Positions 35,845-47,806 of a stretch of 64,000 nt of DNA are shown here, piece after piece. The notes beneath the pieces were generated by a model that searched no databases, had not been told where the DNA came from, and was given only the letters and a program-made list of their open reading frames with translations. Each line of letters opens with the position of its first letter. Position 1 is the stretch's first letter. The position numbers and the translations under genes were made by a program. The DNA is from Dioscorea cayenensis subsp. rotundata (lineage: Eukaryota; Streptophyta; Magnoliopsida; Dioscoreales; Dioscoreaceae), in assembly GCF_009730915.1 (NCBI RefSeq), contig NC_052478.1:20743387-20807386 (forward strand). The letters are read 5' to 3'.

Positions 35845-37497
35845 CACTACAAGAAAATTGACCTTTTGCGACCAAATATTTGCGATGGCTCTGAGCAACC
35901 CTTGCAAAATGTATTTTTTGCTACCAATATAATTTGTAGTTGAAAAAGCTATAAGCTTTTGCGACGACAATCAAAGTCATTTCAAAAACTATAGGCATTT
36001 GCGACTATCACTTTCTTTGGTCGCAAATACTATTTTTTTTGCAACCAAGAACAATATCCATCGAAAAAAGTATGATTTTTTGCAACCAAGAACAACATCT
36101 GAGGCCTCATTGATCAATGAATGGGAAATCTATCGCAATGTTACAGGAGAACGTAGGTCGTGTGCTGGATTAGGTACAGGTGTAAAAGGAAAAGATGTTT
36201 ATGGTAGTAGTTCCTCTCAAACTTGCAGCAAAAAATGTGAAGAAAATCAAAAAAGGAAAGAAGAGGAATGGGAGGATCGTTTCAAGGAAATGGAATCCAT
36301 TATTAATGAATTGCAGCAACAAGTACTTGTCATGGTTCAAACAATATTACAAAGCTTGGGTGTACCTATTGCACAAATAGCTACCCAAGTATAACTAATA
36401 TTATTTGATGTTATTTGACATATGGTTATATCATATTAAAACTATAGTTAATGTAATTTTATTTTTATGGCATGCGTATTTGATTTATTATAACATTGTA
36501 ATAGGACTTATGTATTTTTTTCTATTGATTATTTTGTTTTATGTTATCTTATTTTATTTTGAAGGGTGGCTTTAATGAACTTAGAGATTTGAGTATTAAT
36601 TCTCATGAAAATATAACAAAGGAATCTGGAAATATCAATGTAAATGACAACAATGACAATAGCTTTGAGGAAGATTGCGAAAGAGGTGATAATCCTCATG
36701 ATGATGATGGCGATACGGTGATGAAGACGATGACGATGGTGATGGCGATGATGATTGAAAATTTTTACTCTTTTTAACATGTTTAGTTTGCATTGAATCG
36801 ATATCTTAAATTCTTAGTGACTCAATGTTTAATTTTTAGATTTTCATAACACTTTAATTTCTTAGATTTTGACCTATCATTGAATTTTTGTTTTCAATTG
36901 AGTAAATGTTCAATAGCAATGGAGTTGATGTTGTGTATGTCTATTTTATAAAATTCAGATTCTATCATAATACAGGAGCATAAAAAATAGGGTAGATGAT
37001 GCCGAATTTTTCAAAAAAGTATTTGCAATGGACATAATTTGGTCGCAAATTATACTTGCAAGAAAATACTCTTTTGTGAGGGCAATCAAATCGTCAAAAA
37101 TGTTAAATGTTTGCGACGGCCATCATTTCGTAGCACATTCAACCTTTTGAGACGCCCATCTTGTCGTTGCAAATAATAGTCATTTGCGACCACTACATTT
37201 GGTCGCAAATAATATGCTTTTGCAACGGCCCAATACCGATGCAAAAAAAAAAAAGTCGTCATCATGTTCGTCGCATTGTCAATGTTTTTGCCATGAAACA
37301 TTTTATTTTTTGTGATGGCCTTTCCCCGTCGCAATATGTATCATTTGCGAGGGTGCGTTGCAAAAGGTATCTTTTGCGATGGAAGCAGATATGACGGTGT
37401 GCGACAGTGAAATGCCATCGGATAAGAGCATTTGCGACGGCAATTAATATTTTGTGACGGCAATGGGTCATTGAAAAAGGTCAATTTTCTTGTAGTG
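35845..37497 (+). mobile_element. CACTA (En/Spm) element, non-autonomous, 1.65 kb
   Basis: A perfect 19-bp terminal inverted repeat, CACTACAAGAAAATTGACC, lies at 35845-35863 and inverted at 37479-37497. Subterminal arrays of TTTGCGACGG/CCGTCGCAAA-type units follow on both sides (35864-36080 and 37020-37470). TGG flanks the element at 35840-35842 and 37498-37500 (a 3-bp duplication with two extra C bases on the left). The interrupted copia A integrase codons join correctly when the element is removed. Confidence 0.93.
36085..36394 (+). pseudogene. CACTA transposase-associated C-terminal remnant
   Basis: Within a 131-codon frame, the last ~100 codons read SLINEWEIYRNVTGERR, GLGTGVKGKDVYG and then a Glu/Lys-rich coiled-coil stretch (EENQKRKEEEWEDRFKEMES). 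This is the layout of the En/Spm-associated Transposase_24-type domain (GLGxGV...YG, then coiled coil) carried by plant CACTA elements. An acidic, Asp-rich frame at 36541-36777 may be its continuation after an intron. The main catalytic TNP2-like gene is absent. Confidence 0.5.
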
Positions 37498-38126
37498 TGG
37501 TGTAACGTTATCCAGTGCTTTAGTGCTCAATCTATTTTGTAAATAGATAGCTATGTTCACAACTTCAACCCAGAATATCTTCGGCATCCTCTTCTCAAAA
37601 AGCAAACACCTTGCCATATTCATTGATGCTCTATTCTTCTTGTCACATACCCCATTTTGCTTAGAAGAATATGGGGCAGTGAGTTGGTACTGAATTCCAC
37701 TCTGTTGTAGAAAGTCTTGAAATTAATTAGATAGAAATTCACCTCCATTGTATGATCTTTGTGTTTTGATTTTAAGATCAATATCATTCTTCACAAGAAC
37801 TTTGAACTTCATGAACAACTCAAATGCTTCAGACTTCATCTTCATGAAATAGACTCAAGCAAACCTGTTGAAATCATCAATAAACAACATAAAATATTTG
37901 CTTCCATTCAATGGGTCAGTATGCACAGGTCCACAAATGTCTGTATAAACAAGCTCAAGTCTCCTTGATGCTCTCTGGGTCTGTTGAATTGGAAAAACGT
38001 TGTCAATGTGATTTTCCTTCTTCACATGCAGTGCATACATTCTTCTTCAAATTCAGAAAAGGCATACTATCCACCATTTGTGCTTCTGGTATGTGTTTAA
38101 GATAATTATAATGCCCATACCTTTCT

Positions 38127-38259
38127 TTTATAACACTACAACATAACTGTCTTTTATGTAATTACATGAAACTTACACCTTTTCATCATACTGACTCAAT
38201 AACAACTGCTAATAACTAACATACATAACTAAATGACAACCTTTCAAACAACTTCAACA
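38127..38259 (-). repeat. Truncated 3' LTR of copia B
   Basis: 133 bp matching the right-hand LTR from its TGTTGAAG start through TTATGTATGTTAGTTATTAG and ACATAAAAGACAG. The last ~95 bp of the LTR are missing. Copia A coding sequence follows directly at 38126. Confidence 0.85.
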
Positions 38260-38805
38260 CACTCCCTTGTTTGAAGGTTGCAAACACCCATCAGGCCTAT
38301 GAAATAAACATGTTTCTTATATGGTAAAGCCTTACTAAAAGTGTCAGCTACCTGCTCCTCAGTACTGCAATACTTCAAATGATTAACCATTCAAATATTA
38401 GACCCCTAATAAAATGAAATCTAATATCTATATGTTTATTTCTTCCATGCAAAGCTGGGTTCTTTGCAATTGTAATTGAAGACTTGTCCAATGGAATTTG
38501 TGTTGCATCCAACTGAAACTGTCCCATATCAGAAAGCATCCTTCTCAACTAAACATCCTAGCATGCAGATGAGGTTGTAGCAATATATTCTGCCTCTGTT
38601 GTTGATAAGGTAGTGATTTCTTGTTTTCTAGAGCTCCAAGTAATTGCACTAGACCCCAAAATGAAGATATTCCTAGAAATACTTTTTCGATCATCAAGAG
38701 AACTTCCTCAATCACCATTAGTATACCCAATTAGCTTAAAATCTGCAACTTGTTCATAAAGAATTCCAAAATTTGAAGTTCCTACAATATAAAATAGAAT
38801 TCTTC

Positions 38806-41235
38806 TTACACTCCCATATGATGTCTAGAAGGTTCATACATATATTGAGAAATAACTTCAACAACAAATGAGATGTCTGGACGGGTATTTGACAAATATA
38901 TTAAACCTCCCATGATACTTCTGTATTTTGATGCATCTGAATCTTCTATTCCATCATTCATCTGAAGTTTATCATTTATATTCATTGGTGTAATTGCTTT
39001 CATGCAATATTCTCCATGTGAAACCTTTTGAGAAGGTCCTCTGCATACTTTTTTTTTGTGTAACAAAGATACTTCCATCTCCTTGCTTGATTTCTAAACC
39101 AAGAAAATAATAAAGAAGACACAAGTCTATTATTTCAAAAGAGTGCATCATGCTTTGTTTGAATTCTTCAACCAGTGAGTTTGATGAACTCATATAAATT
39201 ATATCATCAACATAGAACATACTAGTAAAAGATGATCAGCATGTACCTTTTTATAAAGAGTTGGTTCACACTCACTCTTCTTAAAACCTTGTTCTGCAAA
39301 ATATTGATCCAATTTGATGTACCATGCTCTAGGAGCTTGCCGAAGTCCATATAAAGCTCTTTTCATTTTATAGACTTTTTCTTAATTGCTAGAAATAATA
39401 AACCCTTCCAGTTGATCAACATAAACTTCTACATGTAATTCTCCATTTAAGAATGCCGATTTAACATCTAGTTGAAATATAGGAAACTTCAACTGTGCTC
39501 CCAAATCAAGAAATGTTCTCACTTATTCTAATCTGGCCACTGGTGAGAATGTATCTTTGAAGTCAACTCCTAGATTTTGTGAATAACCCTTTGCAACCAG
39601 CCTAGCCTTGTGCTTGAGTATACTTCCATTTGAATTATTTTTATTTTTGAAACCCAATTTCAAGCCAATGGTGTTTTCCCCTTATGGAAAATCAGATAGC
39701 TCCCAAGTTTGATTTCTTTGTATTGATGCTATTTCCACTTTCATTGCTTCTTGCCAATATTGTTCTTTTGTTGCTTCTTCATATGTGAAAGGATCTGCAA
39801 TTGTGAGAGCAAAAATGCAACTTTCATATATTTCTTTCAAAGTTTTTACCCTTGATGGAGGCACTTCTAAAGAAGATCACTGCTTAAAGATGGACTGCTT
39901 GGAGTACTTATAGAACTTGCTAGACTATTGCTTAAATTAGGTGGAGATGATGAAGAAGAGTCACCAGAGACTGAAGATGATGTAACAAATGGTAATTGAT
40001 CTCCCAAAACTTCAACTGTAATCTTCCGATGAGTTTTTGAATCTGTTTGCCAATTCCAATTTGCATCTTCATGAAACATCACATTTCTACTCACAATTAC
40101 CTTCTAAGTTACTGGATTATTAAGCTAATATGCCTTAGATTCAGAATAGTGACCAACAAAGATACACTTCACCAATTTTTTATCAAGTTTCTATCTACTT
40201 TGTGCATGAACCAGTGAATATGCAACGAGCCCAAAAAAATTTAAGTGTGATACTGAGGGCTTCATACCTGTCTAGGCTTCAAAGGGAGTTTTATTTTGCA
40301 CAAGTTTTGTTGGAGATAAGTTTAATAAGTATACTGCTGTTGCCACTGCTTCGGCCCAAAAAAAATTTGGAAGATCTTTCTTTTTTAGCATACTTCAGGC
40401 CATTTTTACAACTGTCCTATTTTTCCTCTCCACCACACCATTTTGCTTAGATGTATAAGGTGCTGTTAAATGTCTTAGAATGTCATCACAGAAGTCCTAG
40501 AATTCAGTTGAGAGAAATTCACCCCCTTTATCCGAGCGTAATATCTTTATAGATCTTCTACTTTGCCTTTCTACGAGAGCTTTAAATCTTCGAAAACAAT
40601 CAAATACCTGTGACTTAAATTTTAGAAAGTATACCCAATCAATTCATTCAGGTATAATCATCAGTAAACAAAATATAATAAGAACTGACTCCAAGTGAAC
40701 TTGCTTGCATAGGACCACAAACATCTGCATGGGTTAATTCAAGTTGTGTTGATGCTCTCCATGATGCTCCTGATGGAAAGGATTTGCGACTTTGTTTGCC
40801 ATAGATACAACCCTCACAACTAGGAAGATGATCTATCTTTGGTAAGCCTTGCACAAAGTCTTTCTGATTTAATAATTTCAAGATTTTCACATTGAGAAGG
40901 TCATACCTTTTGTGCCAAAGTATGGTTGCCTTTTGTTCAGCAAAAACCATGTTAAGTTGTTCCATGTTAGAGGCTTCATTGGGAAACATCTTGTTTACTA
41001 TCATCAACACTTTTGTCACTAGCCTTCCAGTCTTCACTTCATTAATGTAGCATACTTTGTTGGAAAACTGAACTGAATATCCATTGAGCATCAATTGCCC
41101 GACACTTAAAAGATTGTGTGCTAGACTTGGAACATACTGAACATTGTGGAGAAGCTTTGTTTTCCCTGGTGTAGTATTAATTGCCACAATCTTTTCTCCA
41201 TCCACTTGAATTTCTTTATCATCTCCTAGCTTCAC
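38806..41235 (-). pseudogene. Copia B protease/integrase/RT remnants
   Basis: Protease end and pre-integrase lie at 41235-40648 (LLHNVQYVPSLAHNLLSVGQL, ATILWHKRYDLLN, LTHADVCGPM). Integrase follows at 40640-40200, a linker at 39864-39682 (EEATKEQYWQEAMKVE), and RT with RNase H at 39680-38545 (FYVDDIIY, RSIMGGLIYLSNTRPDISF). Several frameshifts and stops occur, so it is not functional. Confidence 0.8.
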
Positions 41236-41393
41236 TTTCAGTTTTTTTATTCATCTAACTCTTTGATAAGTTCCTTCTACCATGGCATTTGGTTGAACAA
41301 CCTCTATTAATTAACCACACATTATTTGCTACTCTTGCAATGCCATACTGTGCCATAAACAAGTTGGTTTCTTACTTCCTTATGCCATATTTA

Positions 41394-42248
41394 CTACTTT
41401 ACCCTTGTACCAGCAATCAGATTTAACATGCCCATATTTTTTGCAATAGAAACACTGAATATTGCTTCTATGACTTCATTGTTCAATGTTGAACTGTCGT
41501 TGTTTAATGCCCTTTCGAGGCGTCTTCCATTACTTCTAGCTTTGTAAACGCCTCTTCCTCTGTCGCGTCTTGGCATATTCTCCATAGGTCTTGAACTATA
41601 TGCCTCCATCTTTGCTGAAAAAACCTTCTCTGCAGTCTTGTCTGCAAATCGATTTAGGCATGCTTCATGGGCCCGAAGAGAACCACTCAGTTCGTCAATT
41701 GTAAGCTGTGACAAGTCCTTAGACTCTTCAATGGCTATGACGATGTGATCAAAATGTGGCGAAATAATTCTTAACACCTTTTTAATCACTTTTTGATTTG
41801 AGATGTTGTCATTGAATGCCCGCATCTGGTAGACAACTGCCATCATCCTTGAAATGTACTCCTGCATTGCTTCATTCAGCTTCATATTCATAGTTTCAAA
41901 CTCTTTCCTTAATGTTTGGAGTTTGACAACTATAACTTTGCTTGAACCTTGAAACTCATTCTTCACTGTTGTCCAAGCTTGTTTGAAAGTGGATGTTGTT
42001 GCAATTCTTGAGAATATAGATTCATGAATAGCTTGTTGAATGAAGAATAAGGCCTTAGAAACTTTCTTCTTGTTCTCCTTCAACCGTACTTCTTCATCAC
42101 AATCTTGAAAACCATTGAGCACCAAGTACAACATGTCTTGAGATTGAAACAAAGTCTTCATCTTGATGCTCCAAAATTCATAATGTTCACCTTTGCAAAT
42201 GGGAAGAGTAGGTTGAGAAACACTCATAATATTGCCATTAGTTGCCAT
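41394..42248 (-). pseudogene. Copia B gag
   Basis: A 284-codon frame starts MATNGNIMSVSQ shortly after the primer-binding site. It has the UBN2-type gag pattern (YEFWSIKMKTLF, FQGSSKV, LRKEFETM, MQEYISRM). The zinc knuckle (CFYCKKYGHVKSDC) is present but in another frame near 41450-41410, so a frameshift separates it. Confidence 0.8.
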
Positions 42249-42285
42249 GAAGTGTTAATCTCCTTCAATTCTCTGATACCACAAA

Positions 42286-42511
42286 TGTTAGGGAGAAAGA
42301 AGAACAAGACAATTCATAGAATATATGAGGAAATAGATCTCAATCAATTATATATGAAATTCAGATATTACAGACCCATTTATAACACTACAACATAACT
42401 GTCTTTTGTGCAGTTACATGAAACTTACACCTTTTCATCATACTGACTCAATAAAAACTGCTAATAACTAACATACATAACTAAATGACAACCTTTCAAA
42501 CAATGTCAACA
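42286..42511 (-). repeat. 5' LTR of copia B
   Basis: A 226-bp LTR with ends TGTTGAC...CCTAACA (minus strand), the usual TG...CA form. It is followed after four bases by the tRNA-Met primer-binding site. Confidence 0.85.
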
Positions 42512-43000
42512 ACCTAGACCCAGCAAGTTGTTTTGTTTGTGACCAGAAGCATGAAAATATTGAGAGCTACATAGTTTCAACAATTGATGTCATCCTTTGA
42601 AAATCTTGAAGGCAATTAGGAAACATATAATTACAAAAGGTCATTGCAAGGTACATTATGGTGATGGAGGCAATGATGAGGAAGCAAAATTAGAGGAATT
42701 CTATAAATATTATATATAGTAGCAATTATATTGGTGTGGAAGAAAAACAATTGGTAGAATCTGACGGTGTGGACAATGTTGAACTTTGGGGGATCTGAGC
42801 TCATTATAAGAAGCATGGCAAGACATCTATTAAGACTCTTGGTTATAAGAAATTTATTCATAATTATCAAGCAACATCTCTCTATTGATTAATGCATGGG
42901 CTTGGCAATAGTTCAGTCAAGAGAACAAATCATGCGAATGAAGCGGCGTGGAGGCTATGCGCTAGAAGATCGGAATGAAGAGTAACATCATCAGAAACCT
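42512..43000 (+). pseudogene. Fossil retroelement, part 3 (RNase H-like tail)
   Basis: Right of copia B, weak plus-strand similarity returns: a CFVCDQKHENIES-like cysteine/histidine pattern, VESDGVDNVELW and KRTNHANEAAWRLCARR, resembling the end of RVT_3/RNase H-like domains (HVxRxxNxAAHxLA). Stops occur between them. The orientation agrees with the fragments at 27905 and 33339, so it may be the far end of the same fossil. Confidence 0.35.
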
Positions 43001-43240
43001 TCCTAAGAACATCACACATTAATCAATTTTGCATTCCTTATATGCATTCCTTTATTGCCTTTGTGGAATGATTTTGTCTAGTTGCTCTTAGAGTTGTAAT
43101 TACATGTGGTAATTTATGTGCCAACAAACCATTTCAAAGCCGACATGTAAAAAGAAAAAAATAAAATAAAATAAAATTAGTTGAGACCTCCATTGGTGCA
43201 ATGAAGGTTGCTGAGGATAAAAATAATAATAATAAAATTA

Positions 43241-43245
<5 letters not shown>

Positions 43246-43275
<30 letters not shown>
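43246..43275. repeat. (TA)n microsatellite
   Basis: About 15 TA repeats directly before the TGTTAGGTCTGGG start of the LTR-like segment. Confidence 0.7.
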
Positions 43276-43278
<3 letters not shown>

Positions 43279-44588
43279 AGGTCTGGGAGCCTAAAATTGG
43301 CATTATGTAACAAGCATACAGATGATGTGGCACAAGCAATGATGATGAGGCAAAGGAGATGATTTGGCAAACAAGTTGACTAGGATGATGACATGGCAAA
43401 AGCATTTGGTGATGTGGCTAGAAGATCTTGGTAAGAGACTATGATTGATTATCTCTCTCAAAAATATTCATTTGAGGAAAACATGAGCATCAAAGTAAAA
43501 GGATCTCTTTTGAAGAACAAGTTTATCTTAGTTATGATTTTATCTATCTATGGTAAAATCCAAGATGATGAATTATATCTTTGGTAAACTCTTTTCATGA
43601 CAGATTTATTTCCAAATGAGAGGAATAATTTATTAATTGGCAAGATCACCATGAAGATTGCATGGAGCATAAGTTGGTATGAAGACTATTTATGGGCAAA
43701 GCTATTCAAGTTCAAGGATACAAGATATATATGGAGAGATTTGATTGAAGATTGAAGACCCAAGCTTGGATGACTGAAGATCATGCTTATAAGATATTGA
43801 AGGCTAAACTTGGATAAGAGGAGATAAAGTTTAGTAACAATATATTGGAGACCCAAACTTGGATGAATGAAGATCAAGTTTGAGGATTGTGTGAAGACTA
43901 AACTTGGACCAAGTTTGAAAAGAAGATCATGAGATATTTGGAGGCCATCTTTGGTGAGATGGATTCGCGTCTTGGTGGATACGACCCTCCGAAGAAGGAC
44001 TTGCTGAAATAATGTGAGAAAGGAAGAAGTTGCAAACAGGAGGAGCTCGGGACGTGTCAACTGCTACGAAGCGAACTAAAAGAACTGGGAGGGTTAAAGG
44101 TGTCGCAAGTTTGGTTGCAGCTTGGCTAGAACTTATAAGGTTCAGCAAGGTGGGCCGTGTTGCAAGTTTGATTGCAATTGGTGTTGCAACATCTAACTTT
44201 GGAAGGTGTCCAAGTTAGAAAGCAGCGAAGAATCTAAAAGAGAAAGTTTTGTTGGGACATAGGGATGTCCATATAAGATACCCTTCTTGAAGATTTATAA
44301 TGGACCATAGTTAGAGATCCGAGTGTGTGGGTTAAGGAGAGTGGGCCTCGGGCAATCTTGAGAGGGTTTTTTGTCATTGTGTGAGTGAGAGAGTGTGTCG
44401 TACTCTTCATTTTTTAACCTCTTTTAGTGTATTGTGTTCTCCAGGCTCAGCCCCATAAATATAGGCAAGGCTGTGCCGGACTGGGTAACCATTTCGTGTG
44501 TCTCTTTCCTCTTGAATGTTTGTTGTGTGTGATTTCATTACTTGTGAGATTGAGCGAATATCTATCACACTCCCATCCCTCCTGAACT

Positions 44589-44629
<41 letters not shown>

Positions 44630-44860
44630 TCATGAATATTGAAGAAAAATACTACTTTTTGTATTCGGAAAAAAAACTTGAAAGCCTTTATAATGCATGT
44701 AATGCATGTAAAAGCATTACATATATGCATGCAAGCATGTACATACCCAACTAAACACTTAAAAGCTTTTATAGACATACTTTCTTGAATAAATAAAAAC
44801 TTTTCTCCCCATTAGTGGCTGTCTCTCTCATAATCAATAAAGTTTGGGTGATATCAGAGC
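43274..44860 (+). mobile_element. Candidate LTR-retrotransposon remnant (LTR plus primer site)
   Basis: The segment starts TGTTAGGTCTGGGAGCC and has the look of a long LTR: a TATA-like CATAAATATAGG near 44454, then a GT/CT-rich stretch ending in ATCTATCACA near 44571. At 44849-44860, TGATATCAGAGC differs by one base from the tRNA-Met primer-binding consensus TGGTATCAGAGC. No coding domains follow. The exact LTR end is uncertain, and a (TA)n run at about 44588-44626 interrupts it. Confidence 0.35.
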
Positions 44861-44961
44861 TTGGCCATCTCCTCAACTATTGGGTCAATAGATGCAAAGT
44901 TTTTACCACGTGCTCTTGACACTTGTGCAACGTGTTGTCCATCAGTGATAAGCTTGCTTCA

Positions 44962-44965
<4 letters not shown>

Positions 44966-44996
<31 letters not shown>
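44966..44996. repeat. (TA)n microsatellite
   Basis: An uninterrupted run of about 15 TA units. Confidence 0.7.
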
Positions 44997-44999
<3 letters not shown>

Positions 45000-45499
45000 A
45001 ATATATACATCCATGTCATATAGTTATCAGCGTGCAACCTTTGATATGAAGGACCTTGATTGGGAGGTAGCAAAGCGCATAGCAACCGATGATTTCCTAT
45101 ATGTGAAACCCTTCAACAAGACTTGTACCATGTATTATGTTATAAATTTTAGTCAAATGACAAAAAATACCCATCCCGAAGCAATGATAAAAATGCTCAT
45201 TTCGAAGCAATGACAAGAATGCTTATCTCGACGTAACTACAAATTTCAGATATATATCTCAGACGGCAGTGAGGTATGCAACGTGGTGTTGAGGCATAGG
45301 CAACGATGTATTATATATATATAAGTTATATATTCACATATAAATGATGTAAATAATATATATATATGAAATAAATAAATAATGAAATTTATACTTTGTA
45401 ATTTTTCTGTCTTTACCTGTACTCGAACACTTAGTCAAAGGTTCCCAAGATTTTAGTATGGGGTACCTCTATTAGGAATGGAGAGTCCACAAAAAATAA

Positions 45500-45680
45500 A
45501 ATAAATAACATTTATGATTCGATATATCGTCAGGTGTCTCTTCATTGACATGACACCAAAGTGCGTATTTTCGATCCCACACATGTATGAAAGAATGGTT
45601 GTCAACCCCTCTTGCATTTTTGTTGGATGTACTACATAATGATCTAAATTAATGCTATCGGTTTTTCAAAAAAAAAAAAA
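45500..45680 (+). repeat. Candidate tRNA-derived SINE
   Basis: A TTTTCGATCCC B-box-like sequence (45568-45578) is followed about 90 bases later by TTTTTCAAAAAAAAAAAAA (45662-45680) as a poly(A) tail. The upstream GGTGTCTCTTCATTGACATG could be the A-box region. Confidence 0.35.
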
Positions 45681-47563
45681 ATTAGGCCATCAATAATGAT
45701 ACTTAAAAACAATGATGATACATCCTTTACTCTCCTCGTTAGCTTGATCCAAACAAAGGATCAAGTTAAGTGAATCTTCTTCATTTTCTTGTTATCATAG
45801 AATGCATGGAATTTTATTTATTCTTTTGGGTACATACCTCCCTGATTTTTTTAAATTTTATATAGAACTCTTGACTTTTTTTTCTAAACTTTTCATCATA
45901 TGCAAATACGCCCTGATTAAAGAAGATAGTAAAGAGATGGGGTTTTATTTATAACAACGTTAGTTTCAAATTATTTCTAAAAGTGCCATTCTAATGAAAA
46001 AAATTGATTTTTAAATGTTTTTTATTTATTTTTTATTTTTTATGAAAGACTCTTTTGATTTGCTTTTTTTTCTTCTGATTGAAACCCTATAATTCTTTAC
46101 CTTTTTTTGTTTTCCTTTCGAAAAAATCCTTTCAATTCTAGTTTTAACCTTCGTATGAGGGTAATGTAGACATTTCACAGCTTTAGTCAAGGTTAAACCA
46201 AGAGTTAATCATAGGTAAAGGACTCTTACTAATGGAAGGTTGTCTTCTGCAATACCAATAAAGATTTCAAAGGGTTATATGCAATTACATAAAAGCCATT
46301 GAATAATTTTTTAATTTCATTCTTTTATTACTCTATTTTGATAAATTAACATATTATCCATGTGCTATTCAACTTAAAAGTTTAGATTGATAGAATAACA
46401 ATTTTATACTTATATTTTTAAATCAATATTTTTTAAATAAACTGATGTGAGCCTATTATTTCGCAGCTCGGCAGTGGTACGATCTTTCTCTCTTTATCCT
46501 TTGTAGCTCAGTAGTGGTTCGATGAAGGGTAGTAGTAAGGATTCCTTTTGGTTTCCGTTCTCTTGGTGTTTGGAAGTTCAATGTTTCTTGCTTTTTTTCT
46601 AGATATTTTGGTTTGATTTGATTGGATTATTGTGAAAATTGTGATTGCTAGTGGTTAAGTTTTCAAAGTTTGATTACATGTCTTTAAGCTCTTCGAATCA
46701 ATCGTTGGTGGTTTAATTCTTCTTAGTTTTCATTGAAAAATTAAGGTTTCTATGCTTTAATTGAGCCATTAGAGTTGGTTGCTAACTTTTCTCAGTTTGG
46801 CCTCAGGATTGTGGACTGTTCTGGACCTTGAAAATTCAATCAACCTCACAGTGTCTTGAACTGTCACTACAAAATTTTGCCCATTTGAATGCTTGCTTTG
46901 ATGCAATCTACACCATTCTATTTACTTGCTTGATGATACTACTTTGTTATGATTTCTTTTCAAACTTGTAATATAATTCTTTTCATTTATTAGATGGAGG
47001 CTACCCTTTTGATTTGTGATACTTTTCTCACTGCTTGTGCTACTTTAGTTTTGATCTGATCTTGATTTGAATTCTTTCATGTGGTGTGTTTCCGTACTTG
47101 CGAAATTGTTTGTACTTCTATTGGCTGCATTGGACCCAAGCATCTCATCCTAGTCCTAAATCAAAAACTTTTCTTTTATATAGTCTATTGTTTATTACAT
47201 TGAATAAAACTGTCAACAGTGGGAAGCCTTATCTTTGTGGTTGCATTGGAACTCTTGAAGCTCGCTGCATCATCAATGGTTTTATACAGTCCATTGTTTC
47301 TCATGGCCTCTATAGCTACCCAAATTGAAGTTTTGTAATGTTTGTCTGCTCTTATAAATTGACTTCTTTGCCAATATGGCAAGCATTGACATTGTTTGCC
47401 AACAAAACCAGTATATATATAAATTCTATGTATTCACACAGCTCAATTGTTTCTGATGGAATACTTGTCCAATAAAGCATGAAATGAAAGTACCAACAGC
47501 AAACAATTTCACAAAGCGCGTTTTTGCCTGCTTCGTCTTAGCACATAGTAGTATTCATAGCAT
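45681..47563. other. Non-coding spacer
   Basis: Moderately AT-rich, with no frame that resembles a known family. The 80-codon frame at 47086-47328 lacks support. Confidence 0.45.
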
Positions 47564-47806
47564 TCAACAACAATACATGAAGTTAACCACTGAAGTGGAG
47601 GAAGTGCTACCACCATACAGTGAACTACTTTTCTCCAAATCAAGAATCTTAACTTCACCAAAAACTGGTGACAGAGTACCTTTGGAAAGAAACCCTAAAA
47701 TCTGAAAAACAAACACATTGAATACCATAAACCCCATCACCAAAACCATCCTCTTGGACCTGCTTTTACAAAGCTTTTGAAATCCTATGCCAAAATCTGC
47801 CATCAA
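47564..47806 (-). CDS. Possible exon of a membrane-anchored protein, unknown
   Basis: I do not recognise this family. The 80-codon frame starts MMADFGIGFQKLC, has a basic KSRSKR stretch and then one clear hydrophobic segment (MVLVMGFMVFNVFVFQILGF), followed by a mixed polar region. That is the layout of a type II membrane protein such as many Golgi enzymes. A stop ends it soon after, so it would be one exon or a fragment. Base composition is more balanced than in its surroundings, which is the main reason to keep it. Confidence 0.25.
   Translation of the reverse strand: MMADFGIGFQKLCKSRSKRMVLVMGFMVFNVFVFQILGFLSKGTLSPVFGEVKILDLEKSSSLYGGSTSSTSVVNFMYCC

Larger units (their letters stand above)
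33660..38126 (-). mobile_element. Ty1/copia retrotransposon A, 5'-truncated and interrupted
   Basis: Read from 38126 leftwards: GAG-pre-integrase end (CTACEEGKSH), integrase start (LVYTDICGPV, ~37960), integrase remainder (37760-37500, then 35844-35660 with HLRVFGSVCYIHIP), reverse transcriptase (35441-34200; YGLRQPPEAWYN, the catalytic YVDD and an RNase H FSDSDWAG), and the RNase H tail (34200-33910; EAEYIGVSEAVKQ, EEQLANIFTKP). Gag, protease and the 5' LTR are missing. The left boundary (about 33660) and 3' LTR are not clearly defined. Stops and frameshifts break the frame, for example near 34190 and 35460. A CACTA element lies inside the integrase. Confidence 0.85.
38127..42511 (-). mobile_element. 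Ty1/copia retrotransposon B, 3' LTR truncated
   Basis: The 5' LTR is at the right (42286-42511) and a partial 3' LTR at the left (38127-38259). A primer-binding site complementary to initiator tRNA-Met (TGGTATCAGAG) is at 42271-42281, and the polypurine tract AACAAGGGAGTG is at 38260-38271, all on the minus strand. Between them are gag, protease, integrase and RT/RNase H remnants in order, in many broken frames. The two LTR copies differ at several positions, so the insertion is not recent. Confidence 0.88.
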
